NCBI GenBank assembly: GCA_021209875.1
Contig: JAGYVD010000010.1
Coordinates: 1,488,001 to 1,552,000, forward strand
DNA length: 64,000 bases
Origin: Rosellinia necatrix
Taxonomy: Eukaryota > Ascomycota > Sordariomycetes > Xylariales > Xylariaceae
Direction: 5' to 3'
The notes under the pieces were generated by a model. That model ran no database searches. It saw only the letters and a list, made by a program, of their open reading frames with translations, and was not told where the DNA came from. The translations under genes were made by a program, and so were the position numbers. Below, in pieces: positions 49,038 to 60,453 of the stretch. The first letter of the stretch is position 1, and each line of letters starts with the position of its first letter.

Positions 49038-50797
49038 ATGCCGTCTTTTACTCGACTGGCCACGGCGGCCTTGTACCTGGGTTTCCTTGCTCGGTCGGGA
49101 TTCGCCAAGCCATGCCACAGCAAGGACCCGAAGCTGGGCGCCGTTGCGTCGGAAAGCTCGGTTTGTTCTGGAATCGGCATCGATGTTCTCAAGAGAGGCG
49201 GGAATGCTGCCGACGCCCTTGTGGCCACACAGCTTTGTATCGGAGTCATAGGGATGTACCACAGTGGAATTGGCGGCGGCGGCTTCATGCTGGTACGGGG
49301 CAGCGATGGCCAGTACGAATTTGTCGATTTCCGTGAGACGGCGCCCGCTGCGGCATACCAGGACATGTACAATAACAACACCGCCGCCAGCTTGTACGGT
49401 GGACTAGCAAGGTACGCAGCCTACTCCTCAATCCGCCCCGGAGTTAAACCTAGTGTTGAAGCTTACACGATGACAGTGGAATTCCTGGCGAGCTGAGGGG
49501 ACTAGAACATCTTCATTCGAAATACGGTTCTCTGCCTTGGAAACAGCTCGTAATGCCAGCTGTCAAGGTGGCCCGCTACGGCTTCAAGGTGACGGAGGAT
49601 CTAGTTCATTACATGGATACCGTGACGCCAAACGGCAATTTCCTAACCGAGGACCCGACCTGGGCAATTGATTTCGCGCCGAACGGCTCTCGTGTGAAGC
49701 TTGGAGAGACCATCACACGCAAGCGGTACGCTGACACCCTTGAGGTGATTGCGAACCAGGGACCCGATGCTTTCTACACCGGCGCAATTGCGCGAGCCAC
49801 CATCGCCGCTCTAACCAAGTTGAACGGGACAATGACGCTAGAGGATCTGAAGAACTATACCATCGCGACCAGGAAGCCGTCCGAGATCAACTACCGGGGT
49901 TACAAGCTTACAGCGACTAGCGCACCTTCGGGCGGTGTTGTTGCCCTGAGCGCATTGAACATAGTGAACGGCTACGATGGATTTGGCGACCCCGCTGCGA
50001 TCAACATCACCACCCATCGTTTAGACGAAGCGATCCGGTTTGCATACGGCCAGCGCACCGAGCTCGGCGATCCGCTGTTTGTCGAAGGTCTCGATGCATA
50101 CCAAGAGTCGATGACCAGCGATGAGACTGCAGCTGAGATCCGGTCTAGGATCTCCGACTTCCGCACCTTGAACGTCTCTGACTATGACCCCATGGGCTTC
50201 GAGAGTCTGCCGACACCAGGCACCAGCCACATCGTGGCCGCCGATAAGAGCGGTCTGGCCATTAGTGTGACCACCACGATCAACTTGCTATTCGGTTCGC
50301 AATTGATGGTGCCCGAGACAGGTGTCATTATGAATGACGAGATGAACGATTTCTCCATCCCGGGATCAAGTAACGCTTTCGGGTACATCCCATCCCCCGC
50401 CAACTTCATCCGCCCTGGGAAACGACCTCTATCATCGATCTCGCCGGTGATTGCCGAGACACCGGATGGAAAGCTGTACTTTGTTGTTGGTGCGGCCGGA
50501 GGCAGCCGAATCATCACATCCACCATCCAAAACGTCCACCACGTTCTGGACCAAAACATGACAACCTCGGAGGCGCTCGCTCAACCCCGACTGCATGACC
50601 AGCTGAGCCCTAACCAGGTATCGTTTGAATACACCTACGACAACTCTACCGTAGCATTCCTGTCGAGCCTGGGACACAACGTAACGTGGGTGGCGCCCGG
50701 CCAAAGTACAGCACAGGGCCTGCGGCTGCTACCGAATGGCACGTTCGAGGCATCCGGAGAGCCGAGGCAGCATAACTCTGGTGGCTTTGCCGTATAA
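49038..50797 (+). CDS. gamma-glutamyltranspeptidase (secreted glutathione hydrolase)
   Basis: Exons 49038-49411 and 49477-50797 with a 65-bp intron (GTACGC ... TGACAG) give 564 residues. Splicing joins GGLA to SGIPGELRGLEHLHSKYG, a conserved block, and skips stop codons. A signal peptide (about residues 1-23) ends at FAKPCH. Family marks are AVASESSVCSGIGIDVLKRGGNAADA, GIGGGGFMLV and FRETAP. The autocatalytic nucleophile is Thr374 in TPGTSHIVAADKSG, which should become the N-terminus of the small subunit; SSISPVIAE and GAAGGSRIITST form the substrate pocket. The enzyme cleaves or transfers the gamma-glutamyl group of glutathione. N-glycosylation sequons (NNT, NGS, NVS, NMT) agree with the secretory pathway. 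Confidence 0.95.
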
Positions 50798-51238
50798 ACT
50801 GATTCCGTGTATAATTTAATGATAATCTCTACAGTAATATAGTGGGCTCGAGCCCAATGCCAACAATATCTAGGATTTAGTGCATTCCATCTCATTCTTG
50901 CCCTCCGGCGGCGAGTGTATTTTTCTCCGTTTGCGTGTTTGCACGTTTGCGCGTTTGCATGTTTGCATGTTTGCACGCTTGCAAGTTTGCACGACAAGAG
51001 CGTTATCCCGGCCAGCGCAGCGTCCTAGTTTTACGAGACTTTGTCTCTCATCCCCGCACCTCGCTGACCGAATGTGATGTGACGTAATCGCGAGGTATGT
51101 TATGTTCCACCCCCCGAAACTCCGAGGCCGGTGCACATGCACCCCTCCCAGGTAAGGGGGGCCTGAGGGGCCTGAGCGCACGGGAAGTGAAACCTTCCCA
51201 CCATCGCGATCTCGTAGGGCAGACACGAAACAGCAGAC
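50798..51238. other. short intergenic region with 8-mer minisatellite
   Basis: Between GGT and the Rossmann-fold gene; it carries the 3' UTR of GGT and the promoter of the next gene. The middle is an 8-bp tandem repeat described separately. No gene is seen. Confidence 0.6.
50929..50993. repeat. 8-bp minisatellite GTTTGCNN, eight copies
   Basis: Eight head-to-tail units GTTTGC followed by two variable bases (GT, AC, GC, AT, AT, AC, AA, AC), with one T-to-C change in the seventh unit. It lies about 130 bp after the GGT stop codon. Confidence 0.92.
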
Positions 51239-52166
51239 ATGGCAGGCGCGCATCACGTCTTACTTCTGGGGGGCAGCGGCAAGATCGCACAGCTGGTGAC
51301 GCCCATGCTCCTCCAGCGATCATGGACCGTGACGAGCATCATTCGCAACCCCGACCAGATCGCCGGCCTACAGAAGATCGGCGAGAACCAGGGCGGCAAG
51401 CTGAACGTGCTGGTGCGGAGCCTGGAGGAGGTGAAGAGCGACGATCAGGCCAAGAGCATCATCGACGAGGTTAAGCCTGACTATGTGATTTGGAGCGCCG
51501 GCGCTGGCGGCAAGGGTGCCCCGGAGCGTGTAGGTTCCCGCTGCGGCGACACAGCCCTCTCACGGCCATGCCGAAGAGAGGACGGCTAGCCTCCCGCTCC
51601 CGCCCACGTTTAAAATCAAGCATGGTACACATGGGCTAATTGCGTGTCTTACTCCCCCCCCACAGACCTGGGCCATCGACCGTGACGCCGCCTGTCATTT
51701 CATCCGCGCGTCGGTCGCCACAGCCTCCATCACCAAATTCGTCATGATCTCGTTCATCTCGTCGCGGCTCGAGAAGGCGCCGTGGTGGACCGACGAGATA
51801 TGGAAGGAGGAGAAGGAGGTCAGGTTGGCGCGGCTGCAGCGCTACTACCAGGCCAAAGTGGCCGCCGATCAGGTCCTCTACGAGGAGAGCAGGAAGCGCC
51901 CCTCCGACTTCGCTGGCATCTGCCTGCGGCCGGCCCTGCTGACTACGGAGCCGGTTGGGAAGGTTGCGCTCGGCAGGACCCCGGTCTCCAACGGCACCTC
52001 TAGCCGCGCCTCTGTTGCATACCTCACCGCCTTGCTGCTCGACAACCCGGGCGTCAAGACCTCCTGGCTAGATATGCTCGATGGCGACGAGGATCCTGAT
52101 GCGGCTGTCAAGCGGTGTGTCGACGAAGGGGTGGATTGCATTGAGGGCGAACCTTACTACCCCTGA
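51239..52166 (+). CDS. NAD(P)-binding Rossmann-fold protein, atypical SDR (NmrA/NAD-epimerase-like)
   Basis: Exons 51239-51529 and 51666-52166 with a 136-bp phase-0 intron (GTAGGT ... CCACAG) give 263 residues. The N-terminus HHVLLLGGSGKIAQLVTPMLL is the dinucleotide-binding loop of atypical short-chain dehydrogenases (GxxGxxA variant). A beta strand then YVIWSAGAGGKG marks the expected fourth strand. FVMISFISSRLEKAPWW and the later RYYQAKVAADQVL carry the YxxxK-like pair (Tyr and Lys in YYQAK). These fungal proteins are mostly uncharacterised; they bind NADP and act as redox enzymes or sensors. No membrane segment or signal is seen. The protein is close in size to yeast YLR290C/Coq11-free members, but a specific role cannot be given. 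Confidence 0.85.
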
Positions 52167-54374
52167 AGGGTAAGGGGGTCGGAAGCCGCGAACAGTAGAG
52201 GATGGAAAGTCGCAACGCGCGTTTTCCTTCATTGTAACCTTTCAAACAGTTATTAAATGAAGTGATCCAATTTAACCGGGTTAAAATAAAAACTCGTCGC
52301 GCTAAGAGCTAAAACGCGGAAGGGGCCGTATCTCGTAGCTCGTCTTATGCCGGCCGACTATATCGCACTCTTTTACTTCTTATGGATTCGGCACCTCTCA
52401 TCGAACGGCTCCATTCTGTTGCGTGAATTCTCTATCTGGTAGCCTTAAAACTTAGTACCTGCTTCCAGTACCTCCCAGGATAACCCACGCTCTCCGGATG
52501 GGGAATGGCAAATACGGTGAAAACTAGAGCAAGAAGAAAGATTGAGGATCAATGCGACCATGGATCTAGGAGGCAATATTACCGGCTGCCCATAATACCT
52601 ACTTATAACACAATGGGTATTTACCACGTTGACATATTCCAAGCCGACGTAAGCGCGTCCAATTGAAAGCTATGATGAAGCCTCACGAAACCGAATTAGG
52701 GTAGCTTTCGAAACACCCCTTAATAAATTAAATTTTAGCCCTTACGTGAGGCCTGCTCTAGTGAACTCATGTGCATTACAGATCACCTACTAGGCATTTC
52801 ACCGCCATCCGATTGGGAATTGGGATCGTTTGGCGCCGCTTATAGGTTGGTCGCTCTTCCTTGACTTATAATAACGACAAGTGTAGTGGCAGCAGATTGC
52901 CGTTCTCTGGACACAATGGCAATAAACCACTGCCATCATAAAGCCTGGCCACTAGATTATTAGTGTAGTTCTCTCGGGTGTTCAAAAATCATCATGTGCT
53001 AAGTGCTTCGCATTGAGGGCCTAGGCTTGTATCAAAAGTGAAATTTCCAGCAACGAAGCTAACGTTGAATTGACTGTTAAAATATCGTTTCTAGGTAAAC
53101 GCAATGGCACTGTCACGGAACAAGACTGCAGTACTGCACTATCACAACCTAAATGTCGAACATAGGCAACCATGGAAAACTGTTAGATCAGGCACTTGGT
53201 CGGCGAGAGTGTTATATACGACTAATATTCTTGTGCCATGGCAGTCGCATACACACAACTTCCGTTATCTTAAATAAATACGGATGGGATAGCCACTATT
53301 TGACCTGAAGGCTTCATGGCTTTTTTTGCAGGTGCTCAAGAAATTATATCGGCTCAGGCTAACAGAGAGAGCTTACTACGATAGATCTGGGCAGTCTGAG
53401 GCTTCATATTAGGGACCGGGCTATGTAGGTGATGCATTAATTTGCTAATAAATGGCATATATGCTAACAAGCGTACATATACCTACAGCTTCTTAGGATC
53501 GAGAGTTGCTAGACCGAAGTTCTGTTAGCTTTAGATATGCACTCAACTCAGCATGATGGGTTCGGTGACCGTTCCAGCCTAGAGACATCTACGCTAGCAA
53601 TGCCGGAAGCTAGTCAATCATACCTCAATAGAACGCCAAACACACTAAGGAAATTGATTTAGCGTCTATCTCAATATCACTAAACATAGGCCTCCGGAAG
53701 TTGCAACATCGAATGAGAAACTAGGAGAACAATGATGATTTCATTTGTGAATTTGGGTTTACGATTTCAATTGACAATATACTTAATTGAGGCTCAAGGT
53801 CCAAGGTCGCTCAGTGTGTTGTGCCGTCGTAAACAACGTCATTATCCAGCAAACAAAACACCCTGGAATCCCTGTTGACACGCGGGTCCCGGGTAGATAT
53901 TACATATGTGGGTGTGAACGGAATTGAATTTTATGGGGACTGTGCTTTTCAGGTCTAGACTAATCTATCGAGCCGTTTCTTCTAATTACCTTCTAGTTTC
54001 TGCGGAGCGTATGACTTCATGCGAGAGCTCTTTTGGATTATTAGATGACCGGCAAGCCCCAGCCGAGATGTCGTCTCCTACCCAAATGCACGGGACACAG
54101 CAGTCCGGCAAGTCCTACGCTGGAAGGAGTGGGCACGGAGTTACGGAATAGCGCGCGTCCATGAGGCTAGAAAAAATCGAGAAAAAAAAATGGCTTCCAA
54201 ATCACCAAACGGGACTAGACGGCGGGACAGCTCGCGTCTTATGGCCCGGGTGGGCGCTGTAAACTAACGCAGCACTACCCATGACATGACGTGCGACGGA
54301 ATCGGCCCAACGCTTGGTTGATCGTAGAAAAACCCCCGAGGTCGAATTCCGCATTGGCGAAGAGCATTGGCCCG

Positions 54375-54436
54375 AGTTTGGTTCGATGGCCTGACGCCGT
54401 AAGAGAGAGCACACGCTAACCACTGCGACGAGCTCG
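54375..54436 (-). other. tRNA-like relic or SINE head (weak)
   Basis: On the minus strand, GAGCTCGTCGCAGTGGTTAGC resembles the 5' half and A box of a tRNA, and CATCGAACC about 40 bases on resembles part of a B box. The acceptor stem does not close cleanly, so this is at best a degenerate tRNA or tRNA-derived element. Confidence 0.25.
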
Positions 54437-54789
54437 GAGTCGGCTGACACCAAATGCTCTCGAGGCCCAGCCAAGAGCCCATGGTGCGAGCACTAGTGCC
54501 GGATGGGCATGCATGTCGGAAAGATCGAGAAGCTGGGCTTATATTTTAAATGAAAACAGCCGACCCAAGATGATTCCTCAACTGTTTATAGGTTTACAAG
54601 TTACTGGATTTAGTTTCACCTGCTCAAAACCTGCACCTCCCACCTCCCCCCTGATATTCGAAAGAGGAAATCGTCCACCCCCTTACTGACAAGGTAATCA
54701 ATCGTTGTTAAGCTTGGCTGAGGGGAGAGGGGGGGGGGGAGGCTCCAGTTACTGTAAGAGCAACAATGTGGCTGGCGGCCCCATCGAAC

Positions 54790-54856
54790 TCCTCGTGGTC
54801 TAGTGCTTAGCCCGCTTGATTTCGATCTTATTTCTAATCCCGGTAGCTATAACACT
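54790..54856 (+). other. degenerate tRNA-like sequence or SINE head
   Basis: CTCGTGGTCTAGTGCTTAGC matches a tRNA A-box region, and TTTCTAATCCCGG matches a B box with one central change. The anticodon arm (GCTTGATTTCGATC) and the T-stem appear shortened, and the acceptor stem does not pair fully. It reads as a tRNA pseudogene or the head of a tRNA-derived SINE rather than a working tRNA. Confidence 0.35.
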
Positions 54857-56854
54857 TTCGGGTAACATACGTACACTGCCTAGGTAGACATAGTTACCGT
54901 CCGTCGTTCTGCTTTGACTCCGTGGGGGGGATGGGGGATGGGGAAGCTAGGGCTGGGCTCCGTCGTTATTGTGGCTTTTTCCCTACAGCGGAATGTACAC
55001 GTGGAGATTGTTCGGAGTGCCCGGGTTGCCCGGATCTGGTACACCGAGCCCAGTCTTGCCCGCGAGTTAGCATTGGTTAATCCAGCGGCGCCGGGTTGGC
55101 TCAGGTCGCTGATCCGTCCGAATGAAGTCTGGTGGCATGCCGATACGAAAGCACCAGCGACCATCGGCAGTCGAGGGGGGATTCATTGTCCCCTCTCTGC
55201 ACTAGAAACCAACATGGACTAGCTGCTTACCGGTAATTCTGACCGGCAGATTTGCCGGGATTTGCCGTCAACAGGCGCAACACTCGTGCGACAATGAACA
55301 GACTGTAAGTGGTGAGGCACATACTTCGTACATGATGCATATTTGTTTAGGAGCATAGCAAATACAGGTTCGTACATAATTACTGACGCTCTTTTTTTGG
55401 TCTGTATGTGCCTCATAAACAACGACTCTAAATGGCTAGTGGGTGTGTATACTTATTTAGATCACTATGCTGGAACTACATGTAACATGCATAATGATAA
55501 CATGTTCAAGGCGGAGCACGGTACGAAGTCCAAACCAGACTGGGGGGCCTTAATATGCTGTTGTATCTATTCGTCAATTATGCTATGTTATGGTTGAGCA
55601 CTCGGCAATTAGCGCCAAAGAAAGAAAAAAAAAAAAAAGTTGACAGAATTTTAAACATGGTTTTTTATATGAGGTTTATTTTCATTTTGTTTTTTGTTTT
55701 TTTTGGTTTTTTACTACCCAGTACTTAATCTTCTTGTTATACGAGCCTTAATGCAAGGTGTTATTGCATGTTATAGGAGTAGGGCACGTGGTCCCTTAGA
55801 GCCTGTAATGTATTCATTCGAACTTGGTCTAGGACGTCGAGTAATAGCTTACTTATAATCTCGATATTACCAATGGACCGGAACTAATGCGGGATCACGC
55901 CCTCTGTGCACGGCACCCAGGGATGCTCCCTGTGCCGGACCGGGCCCCATCTTCTCTCTACCCACTTACCGTATTCTCGACGACGCTACCTGGGGCGTGT
56001 TAGCACCCAAGTTAGTACGTCAGCACACGTTTTTGCCTCGACTCTGCTCGACCCTCGCATGGTTGATGGGGATTCGCTCAGACCCACACACTAGATAACG
56101 GGAATTCAGATCTAGAAGAGCTAGTTCGAAGCAGCCTGTCCCTATCACGCTTTCCTCTCGACTATATGCGTTACGGTACGAAAACGTTGTCCTCCACATC
56201 GCGACCGATATAGGGCCGACGTCGCGCACTGACAACGGCGTGGGCCAAGACGGCCGATTCAGTGCGAACGGCACATGGTAGCATCATGGGCGGCATCTTG
56301 GCTGGGAGGCTTCCAAGCCCTCTCGCTAACGGCTCGTCTGCCAGACATCGAAGACATGTAGCGGTATTGGGATGGGTGAATGAATACGATACCGTGTGCC
56401 GAATGTAGGGATGGCCACTCGCACGTACGTCGCAGTGACGGCAGGCTGGGTCGTTGGCGGGAGAGGCGGTCGAGTGACCAAACACAGCCCTCCGTCTTGG
56501 GGCTGCCTTCGGTATTGACCTGGCAATCGTGGAGCTTGGACGCAGCCGTGGTAAGGATGCCCCGTCGGCTTCGATGGGGGTTACGTGGAGGAGGGTCCTT
56601 ACTCCCTTCCTGCCTGTTGGCGCACGCTCTGTGGGGGAACCATGCTCCATATTTCCATGCCCATCCTTGCCTTACCTCTTAGATATCTGCTCTGCGACTC
56701 GTCTAATAACTAGCTGCCGTTCCCACGTGTCGTGTCGTATCATTTGGACCGATCCGGGGCCGGTTCGCTCAGGTCCTCATGGCATTGCCTCGTTTTCATA
56801 TAGGAACGATTCGGAGCAATCGAATATCAATGCACCGGCAGTTACTCTTAAAGC

Positions 56855-59837
56855 ATGGCGGGCTCTACGATTAAAGAAGCGGCTGATGAATTGGAGATGG
56901 ATATCTCGAGCCAAGAGAATGTCTCCCGGCGTGCTGGCACGTCGGGGCGAAGCAGCAAACAACACGTTCGGCACCGGGCTTCCATTGCCTGCTTCTCGTG
57001 TAGAGATCGCCGGATACGTTGTGTGGTTCCCAAGGGCAGGTCGGGATGTATACAGTGCAAGCGTTCTGGGACGGAGTGCGTGATAAAAATGGACGATGAG
57101 CGTCGTCGGTGAGGAAATCCCACACCTACCCCCCCGTTGACCACGAGATGTTGGCAATACTGACGGCGTAGAACAGACCTATTTCCAAGGCGTATGTGTC
57201 ATCATTATCCACTCGAATTGCCATGCTGGAAAGCATGTTACAAGAGAAGGGCGTGGCCGTTCCTAAGGCAACACACCCGCCAATAACGAAACACGAAGCA
57301 CGGTACGCGGGCTCCGGGGATGAGATACAAATGCTGAGCATCGAGGTTGGACGACACTCGAAATCAAATGCCAATTCGCCGACCCGCCACGTGCTATCGC
57401 CGCCGTATTCCCACGACGACTTTACCACGTGCGAGAGCCCCATGGAGGACCTTGGGAGTATCGATATACCGCAATCGGGGGATGGGCCTCTTTGGACACA
57501 ACAGTCGTCATTTCAAACGCCGGATCGTAGAAGAGAAGGCGCCATCCATCGGCTATTCTTTCCTAGAGGAGGATTGTCGTGTGACAGGTTTTCAGGGGAG
57601 TTACGATTCTTCGGACCAACAGCAAACTGTCATGTGCACGCCGAATCTACGGACAGATACGGCCCAAGGGAGTCGCCCGAGCAGGTCCGCCGCGCAGAAC
57701 GCATCATAAGATCGCTCACGCCCCAAACCCACGAATATCTAATGCAAAATTTCTGGAAATACCATAATAGTGTCCTGCATGTCGTTGACAGGGCCGCCTT
57801 TGAGGCAGACAAGGGATCGGAGAACCCTAAATATTACTCATCATTCCTACATATTATAATACTAGCCGTAGGTTGGCGATTTGCCGACAAGGATCGCTAT
57901 GAAGTAGCTAGGATAAGTCAAGGAAACTATGAGAGCATGATGCACAAAGAGGCTAGACGCATGCTCGATGTTGAACTGGAGAGACCGACAGGGATCCCGA
58001 GCATACAGTCGCTTTTGCTTCTTGGAGACCTTGAGTGTGGGGCTGGGAGAGACTACACGGGCTGGATGTACGCTGGTAAGTGGTTACAACTTATAAGATG
58101 AGCGACAAGACACTGACTCCCGCAACTATAGGCATGGCAAATCGCCTAGCATTTGAGATTGGCTTACATATTAATAATAGCAGCGCTAGACTCCCCGAAC
58201 GAGAAGCGAGCGTACGGCGGAGAGTTATGAAAGCTTGTATTCTCTATGATAGATACTGGGCGCTTTTCCTTGGGCGACCAACAAGTATTAAAACCCGAGA
58301 CGTTGGCCTCGATTTGTCGAATGCGACTGCTTCTGCGGTTCGCTCAGCCCGGAATTGCTCTGGCTCGCCGATAGATCCGCGGCTTGTGGAAGAAGAAATT
58401 CATGAGCAACTTATCGAGCTCATGGATTTAGCCGGCCAAATTGTTGAGCACCGCGGGATAAACCAGAATTGTGACCCAGCAACACTTAAAAAACAGCTTC
58501 AAGAGTGGTATGGGAGACTTCCAGACCACCTGAGATGGGGACCCGAAAACATAAGAACTGCCCCTTGCAGTTACTTCCTTCTTCACGAGCAATACCATGC
58601 CGTTATTATCATTCTCTATCGCTCGTCGGAGGCTTACCGATCCTTATCCCGCGATGGACTAACTGGACAGGCATCTTTGAACTCGAAAGGTGCCCTAAAG
58701 ATGTCAGAGGCGTCGGAGGCAAATCGTTTCTCCAATAGTGCCCGAGAAATGGGTTCACATAACCAAACATCTTCAGCTGCCACCAACTACGCAAAATCGG
58801 TGCACAATTCCTGTACCCAGGCAGCCATTCAGTTCGCCCAGATAGCCGCTGAGTTTAAGGAAAAGTACGAAACCGAGAAGATGTGCTGCACTAGTTTACA
58901 GCCAGCCGGGACCGCTTCTATTGCCTTGCTCTCCGCGATTGCGCTACCTAACAAGAACGAAGAAGACCGACGACTGTATCTATCATCTCTCGAGGTAGTG
59001 ACTGATACAATCCAGAGTATGAGCCGTTTGTACGAGCCAGCAGCAAGAATGGGAGACCTAATCCAAGCGGTCCTCGCACAAGTAAATCCGACTGGGCGCG
59101 GTTCTCAACATGAGGACGAGGACTCCTCCTTGGAGCAAGGCATGCGTCGTTCTGATGATGGTGAAGGCGGCCAATATAATGATAATCATATGTTTTCCTT
59201 CACACGGGCCCATCGAAACCAAGAAGGGGGCGTCTCATTACTGCATCAGCATAGCGAAAACCCCTACTCACTTCCAACGCAGGTTGCTTTCAAACCCGCT
59301 GGATCATCATCCCCCTTTCAGACGCCACCTAGTTCTTACGGTCCAGACACGCTCGGTCATTATTCGAATGCCATATCTGGCCCCATCCCCACATTTTCCG
59401 ACTCGTCTGGTGCTTCTTTCTACCTGGATCCAATTTACACCCCCACGATTCGAATAGACGGCACACACCCTGGCCGATACGGTTCAGACAACTATCTCCG
59501 GCTTGCTCCGTCGGCCAAGGGCTGGGATCTGCAAAGCCTACACAGCCTACATGCAGCAAGCCAACCGGAACAGCCCCTCAATTCCCACATGCCAGATTGG
59601 ATAGGGGGGTCCGCAAGTCTCGGCGACACGGCAGCGCTGAGCACGGGCGTAGGCCCCGACCTCCATACCAATGGCATGTCGGCATGTAAGCGTGAGGACA
59701 CAGCGAGTCTGGTATGGGGACTCGACACGCTAAACCCCGCGAGCCCCAAGGGCTTTGTGCAGAACTCGGAGAAGGTGGAGTTCAATCACAATAATATCGC
59801 CACTCGCAACCATGAACTCGACTTTCTGAGCTTATAA
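56855..59837 (+). CDS. Zn2Cys6 transcription factor with fungal_trans domain (NirA-like architecture)
   Basis: Exons 56855-57108, 57177-58075 and 58132-59837 (introns of 68 and 56 bp) give 952 residues. The zinc cluster is C46-x2-C49-x6-C56-x8-C65-x2-C68-x6-C75 after an Arg-rich lead. The first junction yields ERRRRPISKAYVSSLSTRIAMLE, the linker and coiled-coil dimer element seen in NirA-type regulators; a closer AG (57171) would break this. The fungal_trans region spans about residues 210-560 (WKYHNSVLHVVDRAAFE; ARRMLDVELERPTGIPSIQSLLLLGDLE; GMANRLAFEIGLHIN; RRRVMKACILYDRYWALFLGRPTSI). The last 300 residues are Ser/Pro/Asn-rich, a likely activation tail. It binds DNA in the nucleus; target genes are unknown. 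The aldehyde dehydrogenase gene follows on the same strand. Confidence 0.92.
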
Positions 59838-60369
59838 AGACTACATTCCGGCAGAGACAGGGGGTGGCAGGGGGCGCTAGGGGAAAAAATAGACGGCTAC
59901 ATACCCATTCTTTTCCCCTCCTGGGTGGGGTAATATATGTTCTTTTTTATCACGATGCCATGTGAGTCTCCCGGTTCGGTGAATGCAGACGATATGATTA
60001 AAAGTAGGCATTTATAATGCCGTGTATTGCACACCCACGGCGACCTGGTCCAAATAATCGACAGAAATGGACAATGAAGGATTTCACGGGGAAAAAGTGT
60101 ATCGATTAACCCCATAAAGTTACGTGCATACGTGCGTGATCATAACCGATGCTTGGCAATATGGGCGCTCCGAAGCACCCGATACGGACCCCGCGCCGAG
60201 TGAGGGACAGAAGACGCATGAGGAATGATCAGATATTCATGGGTGTGGATAGCTTTGCGGTGTATGGGGCGGTTATGAGCGTTTAAATCCACGACCGCAA
60301 AACCTGCGGAGAAGGAATGGAGTCCCCTCTTCGCCCGCTATCATGAGAGGCGGGTAGTCCCAACGATAT

Positions 60370-60414
<45 letters not shown>

Positions 60415-60453
60415 GGTAACCATCGCTCTGAAATTCCGATAACACGGTCAACA
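59838..60453. other. intergenic region between transcription factor and aldehyde dehydrogenase
   Basis: 616 bp that hold the regulator's 3' UTR and the aldehyde dehydrogenase promoter. An ACT repeat lies directly before the dehydrogenase ATG. No gene is seen. Confidence 0.6.
60370..60414. repeat. (ACT)n trinucleotide repeat
   Basis: About fifteen uninterrupted ACT copies, ending 40 bp before the aldehyde dehydrogenase ATG, in the promoter or 5' leader. Confidence 0.93.

Larger units (their letters stand above)
52167..56854. other. long AT-rich gene-free region (4.7 kb)
   Basis: No gene is recognised. The left part (52.2-54.0 kb) is visibly AT-rich and dense in stops on both strands, compatible with decayed DNA. 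Two tRNA-like relics are listed separately. T- and A-rich homopolymers occur at 55625-55640 and 55687-55713. The last 900 bp hold frames of up to 184 codons on both strands, low in coding character, which probably represent the promoter and leader of the transcription-factor gene. Confidence 0.55.
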
